Positions 1 to 10,420 of a DNA stretch of 64,000 nucleotides are shown here, in pieces. This DNA comes from Liolophura sinensis. Its lineage: Eukaryota; Mollusca; Polyplacophora; Chitonida; Chitonidae. The notes below the pieces were generated by a model. The model saw only the letters and a list, made by a program, of their open reading frames with translations, was not told the DNA's origin and searched no databases. Position 1 is the first letter of the stretch, and each line of letters starts with the position of its first letter. Location: positions 67,554,984-67,618,983 of the forward strand of contig NC_088300.1 of the NCBI RefSeq assembly GCF_032854445.1, read 5' to 3'. Made by a program: the position numbers and the translations under genes.

Positions 1-471
1 AATATCCATATTCCTGAATCAAATTTTTTGTACTTGCCAAGATAGCTCAAATTATTACCCTTTAACAAACATCAGACTTGTACGGCCATTACTGTTTATA
101 GTGTTAAAATGATTCTATAAGTTATAATGCGACCCACTTTATAAATTTTAGGAATTTTATCAAATAGTTTTCAAATGGTAACACGTGCACCAAAATTCTG
201 AGAAAGGTAACTGTTTAAAAATAAAAAGCCAAAAAATTGATTGGATCTGCTACAATCCATTTTTTGTAAAACATTTCTGGTACAGCCTGTCTGATACCAC
301 TTTCGCTTTATTGCTGCCATACAATGGTGACAATGTGGTGAATGACTGAAACGAAACTACACTTCACCTTTCTCTAGACATGTTACAAGTGCACAGTTTA
401 TCATCTTAATTTTGCATGCAGTTCTCATACTTGAACATTCATGTAAGAGAGATATAAAGATGACGGCTTAC

Positions 472-3400
472 CCAGACAGCACAAAGCTGTTTGCCAATCT
501 CTGTCAGAACTTGACACAACTTCTTTAGGAAGAGATAATAGTATTCATCTAACGACGAACTGGCTGACCTTAAAACACAAAGCAAAGCGCTAGTAAGTCA
601 AAACCACCAGATCCAAACAATTCTTTATTTATTTAATTACTTGATGGCCGTTAAATGCCACATTCCAGAATTTTCCTAAATTGCACTTGCAAAGGAGGCA
701 GTTATCTAGATGGAGGATATCGAATTGCCACTGACAGGTTACTGATGAGCTTTCCTACCTGCAACTTACACATCTGTACACCATATCGGTGGAAGACAGC
801 TGTCGTCAACGAATGTTAGACATGAGCATTGTCAACCAATTATCATCACCAAGGAACCTACAAATTCCCTGTCCAAGGTGGGGACTGAACCAGCAATGAC
901 CGAGCTACATCCCACTACCTAACACAATATGGAAGGATATTTCATTAATATAGTGTAGCAAAAGAAACACTGCTTCTTTGAAAATGCAAAGAAAAGATTG
1001 AAAAACGTTTATCAGTGGCTTAACTTTATCACATGTGTACGACAGCAACTTGTTTATTTATTTATTTCATTGGTGTTTTATGCCGTACTCAAGAATATTT
1101 CACTTATACGACGGCGGCCAGCATTATGGTGGGTGGAAACCAGGCACAGCCTGGGGGGAACCCACGACCATCGGCTGCTGGAAGACACTCTCACGTATGG
1201 CCGGAGAGGAAGACAGCATGAGCTGGACTTGAACTCACAGCGACCGCATTGGAGAGAGACTCCTGGATCATTACGCTGCGCTAGCGCGATAACCAACTGA
1301 GCCACGGAGGCCCCAGCAGCAACTTGTTGTTCAACAAACAAACATAAGTTAGCATCCATGTCAGACAGAACTAGAGGTTGACATCAATAACAGCAGAAAG
1401 AAATTATTACCCTAATTCTTGTAAAATTTGGGACAGATATTAGTAGTGTTGAAAGTACATTATATTTCATTACCAGTCTTTTGGAAAAGTAAAGATATGA
1501 GTATGTTGTTCAATTGATGGTCAAACCATGTGAGAAGAAAGAAACTCAATATTCTGACTAGAATTACATATATATTGGCTAAAATGAGCAGACCAGGTGT
1601 CGCAAAATTTAGAAGAAATTCATTATTACACAATATGTAGCTTATTTTCTAGTCAGTCTCTAACATTTCTTACCCAGCAGCATTAAGAATTGTGTTCATG
1701 GCATCTTCACTGAAGAGAATCAACAGGGGCTTTCTCTCTTCAACCTGACCCTATGCAAATTATACAAATACATACATTCTTCACAACAGCTACTCACACA
1801 ATCAGTTTTAGACGGTACAATTATTTCATAATACACAACATTTTGCTTTTGATTATTTTATTATTTACTGATTTATTTTGTAAGTGGGTTTCAATACTCG
1901 TATTGCTGCTTTCCTGAATACATTTATTTATACAGCAGTATTATTTAACAGTGTTTTCATAATCTTTGAGCAAATCCGCTGACCACATGCTACTTAACAT
2001 TAAACAACTGTACAGCCCAAAGATAATACAATATGGCACCTGTAAAAATTTTTTATGTACATACAAATGTGAAAAACACAGCCATGAGTGACCACACTAG
2101 CCTGAACATATACACAGCAGACTGTAAACTTGGTGAAGGTTTAATGCCTACAAGTGTTCCAAGGTAATAAAGTTTATATATACCACAGACAAACAATGTA
2201 TATGCCCTAAAACTTCCCCTGAAAAGGCTGATTTTTAACTCAAACTAAAGGCCATAAAACATTACTTTTGCTGATGACTCTGACATTTTTCAAACAGAAT
2301 ATTCTCCTACCATCCATTAAACTCTACAAACATTTTTCTATGATTATTAAAACTCACAGAATCAGGCAAAATGATCAACTTAAGTCATGGATGAAATTTT
2401 ATGTCCAAATTTTAATGTATATTCAAGCAAACTAATCCCAGTCTCTTTAAAGCCAGCTTTACCTTTCTGCTGACAATGAGAAGCAGACACTCTGCAGCAT
2501 ACACCTGCAGCTTCTCTTCACTCAGAAGAAGACACAACATTTGAAGTAAGAGTCCGTTATTCTCCAGGATGTGGGACATGTTGACCCAGTCTACATAACC
2601 GGAGAGACAACTGAGCACAGCCTGACTGACTTTACAGTGTGCTGCAGCCTGTATAATGCACTCCTTCTCGGTACTGCCTTTCTAAATGAAGACAGACAAA
2701 ACAAAACAATGAAATAAAATGACTGGAGAAATTTGATCGTTAATTTAATGCTGAGGGGCAAATTAACCCTTACAATGGTTGAAAATATAGATAACTGTAT
2801 TGCATAAACTGTTGTAATCATCAAAGTATCAACTTTAAAAATACCAAAATTAAACATATTAAAAATATTTACAGACTAAATGTAATTTCAGCTTTCTCTG
2901 CCTAAACAGCCAATGACCTGTGAATGATCGGCCAATGATCTTGTGATGTAAAAATCATTACACCTTAACTTTGATTTTTTTAAACAAATCTGCACACTAT
3001 CAGACCAGCAGTGAAAGCAGTTTGAAGGAAATTTGACCTCTAATCAAATCTACATGTATGTATTGAAACTGTCATTCCTAAATTTGAGATTAAAACTCAA
3101 TGCTGTGGTTGGAAACATATCTTCTGTAAAAAAAGTCAATTTCAACAACAGAAATATAATTGTACTCAATTTGGATGCTAAAAATGGAATCTTCAAAGAG
3201 GATGGCAACTATTTTTGTCTTTGCCTATGACAAAATCAATTTTTTTCAAAAGGCAGACTGTAAATCTTAGCTGCCACTTTTCTCGTTGTTGTGTTGAAAA
3301 TAGTCATACCCTTTTGACGAAACAAACAGCACTAACTTTTCAGCTCAGCTATCGATTCCTGCTGGGTGTCCAAATGTAACGAACAAAATGGACGGTCAAT

Positions 3401-6400
3401 AATCAATAATAATCCAGGTGAAAGGAATGTTCTAAGCAAATAAATTAAATCAGAATCCATATCGTGTATCATAGTATTTTATATATTGTCGATAATCAAA
3501 CTATTTATTTCAGTTTGACTGGATCTGTTCATATGTCCAAAATGCCAATATATATATATATATAAAATCAAAGTCGTACCAGCTCTGTGTATTTCCTTGT
3601 GTGTTGTTGGAGCAGATTGAGGAAAAATGAGAACAGGTCTGCCATACTGGAGGTCAACCCTAGCAGAATGTCACGTCTGCGTTGACTGGGCAGATTCTGA
3701 AATGCCACAACATCCTCCACCAAGCGAAGAAGAACTGACAACACAATTTCTGATTGTGTTTCCTGTGAACAAGACAATAAAAACCAGGTAATGAAAACCC
3801 ATAATAATGTAGAAATTTTTATGACAGTCAATGCTTTCAATCATTTCAGAAGATCATTCAGATTTCAGAAGATATTCAGTTGGTAAGGCACATAAATACA
3901 TGAGAAACACATATGTTGATATGACTGTGTGTTCAAATAGCTGTTCTAAAAAAAAAAAATTAAACAATTTCACTGTGGCAGTCTAATGTTGCTTTCCTTA
4001 TGAATGAGAGTATTTCACAAGACTGTCTGCTTGCAGCAGGCTGTTTCCAATAGCATTATATTACTGCAATTAGCCAACCTTTTCGCATGTTTGCAAGGTG
4101 TTTATCCAGGCATATTCTGACGGCAATTATTCCGTACTGACTAATACCATTACACTTTTTGTGAAGCCCTGAAACTGGCCATTCTGACCAACGTAGTTTT
4201 GTCTCTAAAGTCAAATCATAAAAGTGCATAAATTGCACTAAAAGTTAGTCATATGCGAAAAGGTTAAGTAATTAGGGTAACAGTGCTTCCCCACTTGAAC
4301 ATCAACATGTAAAAAATTTGTCTTAGACATTACCCAACTTGGGGTTGAACCCTGGTCTCACCTTTATTAATATGAAGTGTTAAAAAAAATGAACATCAAC
4401 ATTTTAGGAAACTGAATACATGTAGTTCACTAATGATTTTACCCCAAGTTGACAGAGATCAGTTAAGTCTTTCAGCAAAGATGGCCACATCTGGGGCCAG
4501 GACCTCTTCACTACTTCCACAACCACTCGGGAGACACCATCTTTTATGTGGCTTTGCTCTTCCAATATGTAGTCCGTTCCCTAGGGAAAAATTTAAACTG
4601 ATATTTAACACCTTTAAATTACAAAACGAATGAAATCTATGAAAACACACACATTTTTTAAAGGTGTTTGTAGTTTCTTTACAATACAAGAACATCTTCT
4701 TCTATCCACATGTACTCATAAAATCAAGATTTTCATCAAGATAATAACACAACTAAGGAATTGATTTCAATCATTGCCACTTGACTTTGGTTCAGTCTTT
4801 TATATGACATGATCATCAGCAAGTAATAATGTACAAAAATAAACCTACAGCAGCTATGAGTTCCAGAGAACTCGCCTTCATGGAGTCTTTATCTTCTTGA
4901 CACATGTCATTCCAACTGTGCCTACAAATAAAAAGCAGTGAAAAATATATTTTCAATGGATTTATTTATTTTATGTCATCAGAACCCAATGGAAACTATT
5001 ACATTTCACCACGGTTCAGACTCACTTAGGGACCACAGCTCAGTGAGCATGAACTGGAATTGAACCCACAACCTCATCCATCAAGGGGCTACAGTGGCTT
5101 CAATCTGATCATCCCCACATAAGGCAGGGACTCATACAGGTCATATTTATGAGCCAATATTCGGTTTGTAAAATTAAGATTAAAACTCAATGCTGTGGTT
5201 AGAAATTGAACTTCTTCCGTAAAAAAATCGATTTCAACAAAGAAATATAACTATACTTAATTTGGATACTAAAAACGGAATCTTCAAAGAGGATGGCAAC
5301 TATTTTTGTCTTTGCCTATGACAAAATCAATTTATTTCAAAAGGCAGACTGTAACTCTTAGCTGCCACTTTTCTCATCAATGTGTTGAAAATAGTCATAC
5401 CCTTTTGACGAAACAAACGGCGCAAACAAACTTTTCGGCTCAGCTATCAATTCCTACTTGGTGTCCAAATGAATCAGCCCTAGTAAATCCTCACAAGCAT
5501 GAAACTGGTGGAAGCTGGATAAATTCAAACTCTAACCATCACGTCTGAATACATACTCCGCAGAGCCTATACAAGGGAGATAACTACTGACACTACTAAC
5601 AACCAGCATATTTTGTACATCTTGTTTAATCTTTACTTTGATTGTTTGAGAAATTTTTTAGTGATCAGTGTTGTTTATGGGTTCCCTTTAGGTCATTACT
5701 GGTGTGACTAAACAATTAGCCCAGGTGTGTCAGGAGGTCAATCTAGTCAAGTAGTAGTAGTGGCAGTGATTCCCCTCACTGTGAGGAGTATGCCTCTAAA
5801 AATGGCTGTTGGAGTTTGAATTTATTCAGTTTCCACCCATCAGTTTAATGCTTGCCAGGACTTACCAGACATGACACACTGGGACACCTATCAGGAATCG
5901 ATAGTTGAGTATGAGTATGGACAGACACATTTATTTGGCCGCCAACAAAATTGTATTGAACCCAGCAGAGGAAATACAGAGGTGTTCAAGGTAAGCTTAT
6001 GTATCAAGACAGGGCTGTGATAGTATACAATATCACAGCCCTACAGAGCTAGATCTCACTATGAACATTTCAGTCTGCTCAACCAGCTTCAATGCATTAA
6101 AGGAGAAGAAAATGAAATATCAATGAAAATACCATTGAAAAAAGTATGCATTTTCTTTGCAGGTGCATGCCATAAACAAAATTTCTAATATGTACCTCAA
6201 GTTGATAAATTATAAATAAAGTCAGTGCCAAAATCTGCCATGAGCGACTCCATTTTGCCTAAGAACTAGTCCTGAAGTCTTGTGTTAGGAGGAGAATTGC
6301 CGTCAGAAACCGCCGAAGTGGAGTTCATACATTTTCCGGTAGAACTCTTCTTCCCAGAAGGTGGCGAACAGAACAGTTCATTTTCCGCTTGACGGATCAG

Positions 6401-8578
6401 GAAACCAGAATGTTTAGACGTAGGCTCCGAGTTTACCCGAACAAGCCGGCAGTTTAAACGGTTCTCACTGGGCTGAGAGGCAACACACCCCTTAGCATAA
6501 ATTACATGGTGTTAAAGATGGAGGACGCGCTAGACTCATATATATGCTAGCTTTGCCGTATATGGGCTTTAAGTGTATGACGAGGAAAAATCGCAAATTA
6601 TGCAGCAGGCACCACCAGATAGAAAAAAAGTGTGTTCTTTTCAGCCTATAGTGTCGTGTTTTTAAGTTTTATTCTCCTTTAAACCTCCTTATATGTCTCT
6701 GTGTGTGTGTATATATATATATATTCTACAAGGAATTCTACAAGACTTGGAGTGAATAGAATACCATACTCTGTCCTTAACAGCCAAAAAAAAAAAAAAA
6801 AATGATCCCATATTTATACACTAGCTGGTTATAATGTCAGTGACAAAACCTAGGCTCCATCAGAACAGTAATGTATATCTTTTTACAACAAATCATTTAC
6901 TGGTAAACTTAATGGCATGTAAGGATATTCTGATAACCTTTAGGGACTGCCTAAGTTACAGAATATCCTAAGAAAAGCACAAACTACAGGGATATTACCT
7001 GATAAACTGAATTTACATCAATGAAAAAATTCCTTATATTCATTTGTACGGACAATAAAATTTTATTTACACTAAAATTTCTCTATGAGGCATTAAATTG
7101 TGGTCTGTTAATATCTAAAAATATTTTAGCCTAAATTAGCCTACAAATAGGGTGCCCAAATTAGCTCTGTATTTGGTTGTGCAATGCTATTAACATTCTA
7201 CTTACTTGATGCTATGCTCCACTAGCTGTAGGCCAAAATGGACGCACTATATGTGACTGTTCCCTCTTCGCCAAGATTAAACCACAACTGGCACAAAGGG
7301 GGGAGGATTCTTTGAAGTTCTGACAAACCTAGTCACAAGCAGAGAAATGTGAAAATGACAAAATGATATCTGTCCATTGGCCAAAATCCTTCCTCTCAGG
7401 TCATATGTTGTAAGGTCAGTCAGGCAACCAGCGGATGGTTGTGGGTTTCAACTGGGCTTTGCCCACTTTTCTCCTGACATAATGCTGGCCAAGGTCATAC
7501 ATATGAGTTCAGCTTTAATTGCCAATCAAATAAGTAAATAAAAATTGATCAAAATCTCAGAAAATAAATTACACTACACGTATACATTTTTTTAGCCGGA
7601 ATGTACAGACTAGTAAGTTGTGAAATTTTTGAATTCACAATAATTATGGCTGCTCAGCCTTTAAGTCAGAAACCCTGCCATTCACTGAAGTGTCCGTAAA
7701 TACACTGCGGTGTGAATAACCATATCCGGTTAAACGAGGTGCCTGTCTTGAAATCCAGGATCTTTTTTTTTAATGAAACTTAACTGGATTACCATTATAA
7801 AATTAAGTTGTGTGTGGTTATGAGGAGAGATGTTATGAGGTAAATTTGACCAGCTAGAGATATGTGAGGTGCTTATTTGCACCACATTCTGTATATCGCC
7901 ACTTTATAGAGAATGGCGGAGTCCCTGGTTACAGGTTGAGCAGCCATCATTATGGCGTATCCAAATATTTGAAATCTCTCCACCTAATAGTGTACTCAAA
8001 CTACTATACCTGACATCACCCATGATTTAGCTTAACTTACTTTATACCATGTATAGTAGGCCTGTTTGTTGTGCACAAATATTTATTCATATTTATTTGA
8101 TTGGTGTTTTACGTCATACTCAGGAATATTTCACTTATACCAAACCACGCCAGTCTGCATTATGGTGGGAGGAAACCGGGCAGTGCCTGTGGGAAACCCA
8201 CGACCATCCGCAGTTTACTGACAGATCTGGAGGGGAAGCCAGCAACTGATGCACTATACTTAACAGCCGATCACTCACTGACAATTCAGTGTGATATATC
8301 CTATATACAATCAATTATCGCGCTTCGTGGTTCCCTCAAGACAGGTGATAGATTGACGCTTGTTCAGCAGTTGAGTACATCTATAATTCGCAGGGGCTCA
8401 GAGCTGATGCCATTTGGCTGCTTATCTTGACACTGACGATGTTGACGATGTTGTCGTTGTTGTGATGTGTCAGTACCTGTTGTGCTTCTAATCGCTGTTG
8501 TGGTGTGACACTGGGGCTCATTATCGTCTCCACAGCTGAAATTAGCTGGGGGATGACCAGTTCTAGCGCTGGGTCCAT
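472..8578 (-). CDS. XPO5: Exportin-5, 5' part of gene (8 coding exons, continues off left edge)
   Basis: Exportin-5 is the RanGTP-dependent karyopherin that carries pre-miRNAs and other structured RNAs out of the nucleus. Coding exons in transcript order: 8578-8477, 7328-7206, 4921-4849, 4580-4443, 3762-3580, 2681-2463, 1750-1674, 568-472. All have AG/GT borders and compatible phases. They encode about 337 residues that align colinearly with the N-terminal quarter of animal exportin-5. Recognisable blocks are HFGLQLVEHSIK, HIKDGVSRVVVEVVKRSWP, LPSQRRRDI, SGYVDWVNMSHI and AAECLLLIVSRK, which belong to the importin-beta-N and Xpo1-like HEAT regions. The start at 8578 gives a natural N terminus (MDPALELVIPQLI). 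Exon 7328-7206 has one base too many (see findings), so the frame is broken as written. About 850 further residues should lie left of position 1. Identity is near certain; the frame problem is unresolved. Confidence 0.94.
700..920 (+). repeat. Degenerate dispersed repeat, related to 41750-42030
   Basis: GAGCTTTCCTACCTGCAACT and CCATATCGGTGGAAGACAGC parallel CAAGCTTTCCTGCAACTGAT and CCATATTGGCGGAAGGCAAG at 41787-41850. Both finish in GGG(A/T)(C/T)TGAACC-type sequence. Confidence 0.45.
1055..1317 (-). mobile_element. Full-length tRNA-derived SINE (family A) with target-site duplication
   Basis: On the minus strand it starts GGGGCCTCCGTGGCTCAG, a tRNA-like A-box head, with a TTCAAGTCCAG B-box region. 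It ends in TGAAATATTCTTGAGTACGG and an AAATAAATAAA tail. AGCAACTTGTT flanks it at 1044-1054 and 1318-1328. It lies in an XPO5 intron. Confidence 0.93.
3088..3376 (+). repeat. Dispersed repeat, copy of 5178-5471
   Basis: About 290 bp shared in direct orientation from GATTAAAACTCAATGCTGTG to GGGTGTCCAAATG. Both copies are in XPO5 introns. It looks like one arm of the foldback element at 5178-5925. Confidence 0.8.
4076..4265. mobile_element. Short MITE with perfect 13-bp TIR (XPO5 intron 4)
   Basis: AACCTTTTCGCAT at 4076-4088 and its exact inverse ATGCGAAAAGGTT at 4253-4265 bound 190 bp with no ORF. A second copy lies at 19850-20017. Confidence 0.8.
5178..5925. mobile_element. Foldback-type element in XPO5 intron 2
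   Basis: The left arm at about 5440-5540 (TATCAATTCCTACTTGGTGT, then GATAAATTCAAACTC) is the reverse complement of 5804-5920 (GAGTTTGAATTTATTC, then GGAATCGATAGTTGAG). About 110 bp of arm surrounds a loop of about 270 bp. The flank 5178-5471 recurs at 3088-3376. No ORF. Confidence 0.65.
6097..6682. mobile_element. TTAA-flanked MITE, copy 1 (XPO5 intron 2)
   Basis: Ends are TTAA-AGGAGAAGAAAA at the left and, reverse-complemented, TTAA-AGGAGAATAAAA at the right. The 586-bp body is shared with the element at 14147. No transposase ORF. TTAA targets suggest a piggyBac-type mobilising enzyme. Confidence 0.85.
7206..7328 (-). other. XPO5: XPO5 coding exon 2 with apparent 1-bp insertion
   Basis: Read on the minus strand, the exon encodes VCQNFKESSPLCASCGLIL and then AKREQSHIVR, after which homology continues as HFGLQLVEHSIK only one base later. 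The exon measures 123 nt. With 122 nt its end phase would match the next exon, which starts with a single G completing Lys. The surplus base is one of the two C (plus strand G) at about 7240-7241. Kept in frame, translation hits TAG shortly after. An assembly error, a polymorphic null allele or a decayed gene copy would all look like this. Confidence 0.85.
7400..7550 (+). mobile_element. SINE family A, old 5'-truncated copy
   Basis: It keeps GCGGATGGTTGTGGGTTTC, CATAATGCTGGCC and the CCAATCAAATAAGTAAATAAA tail, with many substitutions. Confidence 0.7.
8086..8240 (-). mobile_element. SINE family A, truncated copy
   Basis: Reverse-complement tail (TTTATTTGATTGGTGTTTTA) and body (GGTGGGAGGAAACCGGGCAG). 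The tRNA-like head is missing. Sits just downstream of the XPO5 first coding exon, in intron 1. Confidence 0.85.
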
Positions 8579-9088
8579 ACTGTCCTACAGGCCACGAAAG
8601 AAATTTTCTTTACATGTATCGCACACTTCATCACATTTTCGCGTGCTCTTCCATCACAACACGCACGCGCTCCGACCGATGAACCAATCGGAAGCCTTTT
8701 GAGTCGACTATTTCTGCTTGAATAGCATGAGCCACTTGGAATAAGTATAGCTAGCGACTATTAACAGCGACCGTTTACCAAAGAGACCACTAACACCTTG
8801 CGCACCAATATACATGCAAAATCAAGACACGGACCAAAAGCATAAACGAACGGTGACCAAATACATATATATGTCACATACGTAGCCTTTGAAGGCTCCT
8901 TAATTAAAGTTTTGCCTTAAAAGTACAACACATCCGTTAAGTTTTCTTGTCTAAACTAGTCAGTTACCCGTGAAATAACAAAAATGCCACCTTGCTGCAG
9001 TCTTGAAACAAAGAGAAGAGGTCGCTCATGGTATATGTTCATGTATTAGGTCTGTTCATGTGTTAGGTAAAACCGTTCGTACACGCTC
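8579..9088. promoter_or_regulatory. XPO5 upstream region
   Basis: Contains the XPO5 5' UTR and promoter by position. An acceptor-like CCTGTAG just ahead of the start codon on the minus strand may mark a 5' UTR intron. No ORF, TATA or strong CpG cluster was recognised. Confidence 0.4.
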
Positions 9089-10420
9089 TAGTATTGCCGT
9101 CAATACAACAAAAACTTGTACATGCCAATCCTTTTATTTGTGATATTCAGACTTGTATTGCGGAAAAAAAAGTCAAGAATATACTTCATCGATTGGCATC
9201 AAGATATATTTGGCACACTCTCTCAGTAGACCTATTACCGTAAATATGCAACAAAAATTCGTGATTTGTAACAATGGATGTACACAGATATTGAAATTAA
9301 TCTCCCATGGTAAAGTCGGGATATTTTCGTAAAACCAGGGCGGTAAACAAAACCGCAAGGAAACTATTTATCGATCGGCATCAAGAAACCTTCGGCACAC
9401 TCTTTCAGTGTTACCGTAAGTACACCACAAACTCACATAATACGAAAAGAAAACAACAAAATAAAACAAAACAAAAAATCCAGGTTACATTGGTGTACAC
9501 TTAATGACCTCTGATTTGTAAATACGGAATATTTTCATAAAACAAAACCATAAGTATATTGTTCATTAAGTGCTGCTCAGAAACACAAGGAAACTGAGTA
9601 TCGATCGACACCAAGGAATCTTCACCACACTCTGTCAGTATTACCTTAAATACGCCACAAATCCGCAATGTGTAAAAAAAAAAAAAATGGATACATGGTG
9701 TATGCTTCTAATAACCTCTAATTGCAAATTCAGAATACTTTCACAAAACCAGTCAGGTAAATGAAACCTCAAGTAAACTGTTTATCGATTGACACCAAGA
9801 AACCTTTGGCACACGCCTTCAGTGGTTACCGTAAATACTCCACAAACACTCATGATGATGTATTGGGGTTAAATTAATAATCTCTCATTTGTAAATTCCG
9901 GATAATTTAAAAAAAAAAAACAGTGAGATAAACTGACCGAAGCTGGTATAGATCAACACCAAAGACCTTTGGCACACTATTTCATCATTACCCTAAATAC
10001 GCCACAAACATCCATGATAAGTAAATAATGGGTCTAAGGGGATACAAATGGTCTATCTAATGGAATTTGGGATGCTTTTCTAAAACTAGAGGCCTAGCAA
10101 AAGTGCAAAGATGAGAACCTATCGATGAGCAAACCCAAGCGACGTCCCCTGCACTACTTCAGTAGTACCGTAATTCTGATATAGATAAATTCTGATAATA
10201 TTCTGATAAAACATATATAATAATGCTAATGTGATTCAATTCGCTTAGAAATAAAGAATGCCCGTATACATAAATGCCGAAAAACTGTCAAGGTTGCCAC
10301 GGTGTAAACAATATTTCAAAACTGGAATCTATCCAAGAAACTATTTGTGCGCTCTTTCATTATTCATTGACATACAGTAACAAATTTAGTTCCCGATTGC
10401 TGAATATTATTCAGCAAGTG
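9089..10420. repeat. Diverged satellite-like tandem array between XPO5 and EXOSC2
   Basis: At least six diverged units of roughly 170-230 bp, each with ATCGAT followed by CACCAAGAAACCTTTGGCAC-like sequence and CAGTATTACCGTAAATACGC-like sequence. Anchors are at about 9187, 9370, 9601, 9784, 9951 and 10123. Short AT-rich ORFs inside are incidental. Confidence 0.75.

Noticed and set aside
998-1359. Four overlapping ORFs on both strands
   Set aside because: All fall within a SINE; similar ORFs recur at 16785, 25147, 45407 and 49739 in other copies.
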